Positions 5,339 through 7,161 of a stretch of DNA of 7,161 bases are shown here, in pieces. The DNA comes from Clostridiales bacterium UBA6388 (GTDB taxonomy: Bacteria; Bacillota; Clostridia; Oscillospirales; Oscillospiraceae). The stretch is from contig DJQK01000096.1 in the NCBI GenBank assembly GCA_002437575.1, positions 2,821 to 9,981 of the forward strand, given 5' to 3'. The notes beneath the pieces are model-generated. The model was not told the DNA's origin, did no database searches, and worked only from the letters and a program-made list of their open reading frames with translations. The position numbers were made by a program, and so were the translations under genes. The first letter of the stretch is position 1. Every line of letters starts with the position of its first letter.

Positions 5339-6673
5339 ATGGAGGATAAAAAAACAAGAACCAAATTCATAAAGATCATGACAGTTAGCCTTGTGCTAGG
5401 AATTGCCCTCGGCGTTTTCGCAGGCTTCCTGCGTCAATGTTTACCAGCGGAGGTATGGGAAGTCATCAACAGCATTTTCTTTCAGGACATCACCACCGCA
5501 GAAGGTCAGAACGCCATAGGTCTGTTCTATATTGTGCAGACCATGTTTACAAACGCCCTGAAGCTTGCCATCGTTCCGCTCGTGTTTTTCTCCATGATTC
5601 TTTCGGTTTGCAGCATGAGTGATATGCGTAAGCTCGGGCGCATCGCGGCGAAAACCGTTGGCATCTTTGTTGCCTTCTATGTTGTTGCCTGCCTATTTGG
5701 CATCATTGCGTCTGAAATTGCCATTGGAGCGGGGCTGTTTCCGCCTTTCCAAATTGAAGAGGCTGCTGCAGAGGTGCAGGAAGTTTCCGCAGCCAATGTC
5801 CTGACGACACTTGCATTTGCCATTCCGGACAACTTCATCGCCCCGCTGTCAACCAACAGTCAGATGCTTTGTGTGGTCGCGTGTGCAATTATTATCGGTC
5901 TGTGCGTGACTGCACTTGGCGAAAGAATCAAGGTCTTCCGTTCTTTCTGTGAAGATTGCAGTGAAATTGTGCAAAAGTTCATTGATTTTGTCATTGTGAA
6001 AGTTTGCCCATTTGCTGTGTTCTGCATGATCGTTCGAACTTTTGCTGTATATCGCGCAGAGGAAGTGCAGAGTATTCTGACCTATATGCTGATCGATATT
6101 CTGGTACTTTTAATCTACCTCTTTGTGGTATACCCGGCAGCGGTCGCGGTGTTTCTCCGCGTCAATCCGCTCATTTTCATGAAGAAAATCGCGAAGGTCG
6201 GGATCATTGCATTCGGAACCGCTTCCTCTTCTCCTGCACTGCCGTTGAATATTGAAACCTGTACAAAAGAACTCGGGTGCAGCAATGACGTTACAGATTT
6301 TGTTCTGCCAGTCGGTATGACGATCAATATGAATGGTACAGCGATCACGCAAATTATTGGTGTCGCCTTTATCGCAACGAGCGCAGGCTTCCATGTCACC
6401 CCGGCGCATTATCTCACAATGACGCTGCTGGCGATCTCCTCGTCGATGGGCGCGCCGGGTGTTGCAAGCGCCGGAACGATTATGATGTATGCGGTTTTGA
6501 CCGGAACCGGCTTCAACACAGAACTTTGCACACTGATCTTCTCCATGGTGTTTGCGCTCCACAAGCCCTGCGGCATGGTGCAGACCATTTTGAATGTGGT
6601 AGGTGATGCAGCCACAACCATGCTGGTGGCAAAATCCGAGGGAGAATTCGACCGGAGCATCTATGAAAGCTGA
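5339..6673 (+). CDS. SDF/DAACS-family sodium:carboxylate (or amino acid) symporter
   Basis: A 444-residue membrane protein of the glutamate-transporter fold (GltPh, DctA, SstT relatives), starting after GGAGG at 5328-5332 with a 6-base spacer. TM1 is about 10-31, and TM2 carries LKLAIVPLVFF (74-84). Re-entrant loop HP1 holds ASSSPALP (295-302), TM7 holds NMNGTAI (330-336), HP2 holds SMGAPGVASAG (369-379) and TM8 ends QTILNVVGD (415-423). Asn419 and Asp423 match the sodium ligands Asn401 and Asp405 of GltPh. The Asp394 and Arg397 that bind the amino and side-chain carboxyl groups of aspartate are here Gly412 and Gln415, and Asp312 of the NMDGT motif is Asn332. The substrate is thus probably not aspartate or glutamate; a carboxylate or other small polar acid is inferred from the neighbouring hydro-lyases. 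The gene is visibly more A/T-rich than the enzymes upstream, which may mean separate acquisition or just membrane-protein codon content. Confidence 0.9.
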   Translation: MEDKKTRTKFIKIMTVSLVLGIALGVFAGFLRQCLPAEVWEVINSIFFQDITTAEGQNAIGLFYIVQTMFTNALKLAIVPLVFFSMILSVCSMSDMRKLGRIAAKTVGIFVAFYVVACLFGIIASEIAIGAGLFPPFQIEEAAAEVQEVSAANVLTTLAFAIPDNFIAPLSTNSQMLCVVACAIIIGLCVTALGERIKVFRSFCEDCSEIVQKFIDFVIVKVCPFAVFCMIVRTFAVYRAEEVQSILTYMLIDILVLLIYLFVVYPAAVAVFLRVNPLIFMKKIAKVGIIAFGTASSSPALPLNIETCTKELGCSNDVTDFVLPVGMTINMNGTAITQIIGVAFIATSAGFHVTPAHYLTMTLLAISSSMGAPGVASAGTIMMYAVLTGTGFNTELCTLIFSMVFALHKPCGMVQTILNVVGDAATTMLVAKSEGEFDRSIYES

Positions 6674-6776
6674 TGCAATTGCTGCACGTCTTGAATTTTT
6701 GCAGGGGATCTGCGAAGACAAGATAGGAACTGGGCAGCAGTTATTCCAAATGTCAGCAAAAGGCATCCATACGTAA
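6663..6776 (+). CDS. Possible 37-residue ORF overlapping the symporter end
   Basis: Starts at an ATG inside the last codons of the symporter in another frame, with CGGAG at 6653-6657, 5 bases upstream. It encodes MKADAIAARLEFLQGICEDK followed by 17 more residues and a TAA. The first 20 residues could form an amphipathic helix and use coding-like codons; the remainder does not look like a folded protein. It may be chance, a short coupled peptide, or the surviving start of a gene deleted when the ssrA side was joined. I recognise no family. Confidence 0.2.
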   Translation: MKADAIAARLEFLQGICEDKIGTGQQLFQMSAKGIHT

Positions 6777-6790
6777 ATATCGAACCAATC

Positions 6791-6827
6791 AGAAAAGGCA
6801 GCAGCCCATATCATGGGCCGCTGCCTT
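6791..6827 (-). terminator. Intrinsic terminator, best oriented for the minus strand (ssrA side)
   Basis: GGCAGC (6797-6802) pairs with GCTGCC (6820-6825) and GCCCAT (6804-6809) with ATGGGC (6813-6818), around a 3-base loop and one A/C mismatch; two A-T pairs extend the base. Read on the minus strand the stem runs into TTTTCTG. On the plus strand the tail is TTCCTGC, which is weaker. It probably ends minus-strand transcription coming from ssrA and may also slow plus-strand readthrough from the symporter operon. Confidence 0.7.
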
Positions 6828-6839
6828 CCTGCACACCTG

Positions 6840-6901
6840 AATCCATCGGCTAACAGTAATGAGTTTGAATTAGTTCCTTATCACTGTTAAGCCAATGGAT
6901 T
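6840..6901. repeat. Large imperfect inverted repeat between the symporter and ssrA
   Basis: The left arm is 6840-6863 (AATCCATCGGCTAACAGT then AATGAG) and the right arm 6877-6901 (CTTATCACTGTT, AAGCC, AATGGATT), around a 13-base loop. As minus-strand RNA the arms pair almost fully: two G-U wobbles, one bulged U and one A-C mismatch near the tip. As plus-strand RNA two of these become mismatches. A run of five T's (6907-6911) follows on the plus side, five bases after the stem, so it could also act as a weak plus-strand terminator. It lies 17 bases beyond the tmRNA 3' end in the minus direction and could be part of the tmRNA 3' trailer. Confidence 0.6.
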
Positions 6902-6917
6902 GCTGGTTTTTGCTTTA

Positions 6918-7161
6918 TGGTGGAGCTGAGGGGAATCGAACCCCTGTCCGAAAGCAACTTGACAGGACTTTCTTCGGGCGCAGTTTGTTATTTACATTCC
7001 CTTGCCGAAGCGGGAACAAACACTCTCATCGGCTCAGTAGAGTCATCATGCATGGGCGAGTCAACTCTTTCCCGCCGCACGGTCACCACTCAGATCACAC
7101 CCTAGCCCGGCTCGTGGTCCTTCCGGGGAGGATGGGCGCCTAATTAGGCAGCCAGAGCAAC
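6918..7161 (-). ncRNA. ssrA: tmRNA (transfer-messenger RNA), 3' part; 5' end outside window
   Basis: tmRNA rescues stalled ribosomes, acting first as alanyl-tRNA and then as mRNA for a degradation tag. Read on the minus strand the 3' end is a tRNA-like T-arm (AGGGG, loop TTCGATT, CCCCT) and acceptor half CAGCTCC with ACCA, the CCA being encoded at 6920-6918. At the window edge the minus strand reads GTT GCT CTG GCT GCC TAA (7161-7144), giving a tag ending Val-Ala-Leu-Ala-Ala-stop, the usual ALAA protease signal. Between these lie the GC-rich segments expected for pseudoknots 2 to 4 (for example the CCTCCCCGGAAGG region near 7120-7132). The resume codon, first part of the tag, pseudoknot 1 and the 5' acceptor strand are beyond the window. 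It is convergent with the operon. The 3' end of ssrA is a common integration site for phages and islands; it looks intact here. Confidence 0.93.

Noticed and set aside
6895..7143. Plus-strand ORFs across the tmRNA
   Set aside because: They translate the complement of a structured RNA; the GAEGNRTPV-type product is a spurious protein of a kind I recall from automatic annotation of RNA loci.

Overview
The window looks like a chromosomal segment of an anaerobic, moderately GC-rich member of the Bacillota, probably a clostridial or Oscillospiraceae-type gut bacterium. This is inferred from strong AGGAGG-type ribosome binding sites, tightly packed plus-strand genes, oxygen-sensitive-type [4Fe-4S] hydro-lyases and a tmRNA whose tag ends VALAA. 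No species marker allows a firmer call.

Layout on the plus strand: (i) positions 1-398 hold the C-terminal end of a fold-type I, class V aminotransferase or cysteine desulfurase-like protein, cut by the window edge. (ii) 465-1445 encodes a metalloprotein of the M29 aminopeptidase / NicX (2,5-dihydroxypyridine dioxygenase) fold family. (iii) A hairpin in the 64-base gap leads to a 57-residue orphan protein at 1510-1683. (iv) Two complete aconitase-superfamily hydro-lyase modules of the LeuC/LeuD (isopropylmalate isomerase, homoaconitase, dimethylmaleate hydratase) type follow head to tail: large and small subunit 1 (1702-2961 and 2958-3461), then large and small subunit 2 (3473-4738 and 4743-5243). 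(v) After a 95-base gap comes a SDF/DAACS-family sodium-coupled carboxylate or amino-acid symporter (5339-6673). On the minus strand, the 3' part of ssrA (tmRNA) occupies 6918-7161 and converges on the operon. A large imperfect inverted repeat and an intrinsic terminator lie between them.

The 465-5243 genes read as one operon: gaps are 64, 18, -4, 11 and 4 bases, each gene with its own Shine-Dalgarno sequence. The likely theme is uptake and anaerobic breakdown of a small carboxylic acid. The symporter would import it, the M29/NicX-like enzyme could act on an amide or ring-derived precursor, and two successive hydratase/dehydratase steps would shift hydroxyl groups on di- or tricarboxylates. 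The substrate cannot be named from sequence. Leucine synthesis is unlikely, because there are two diverged modules and no leuA or leuB.

The most unusual signals are in the active sites. Small subunit 1 has Ser-Ala-Met where aconitase-family swivel domains (including small subunit 2) have Ser-Ser-Arg. The symporter lacks the Asp and Arg that bind acidic amino acids in this family and has changed residues at one of the sodium sites. Together they suggest an unusual substrate and a possibly undescribed pathway.
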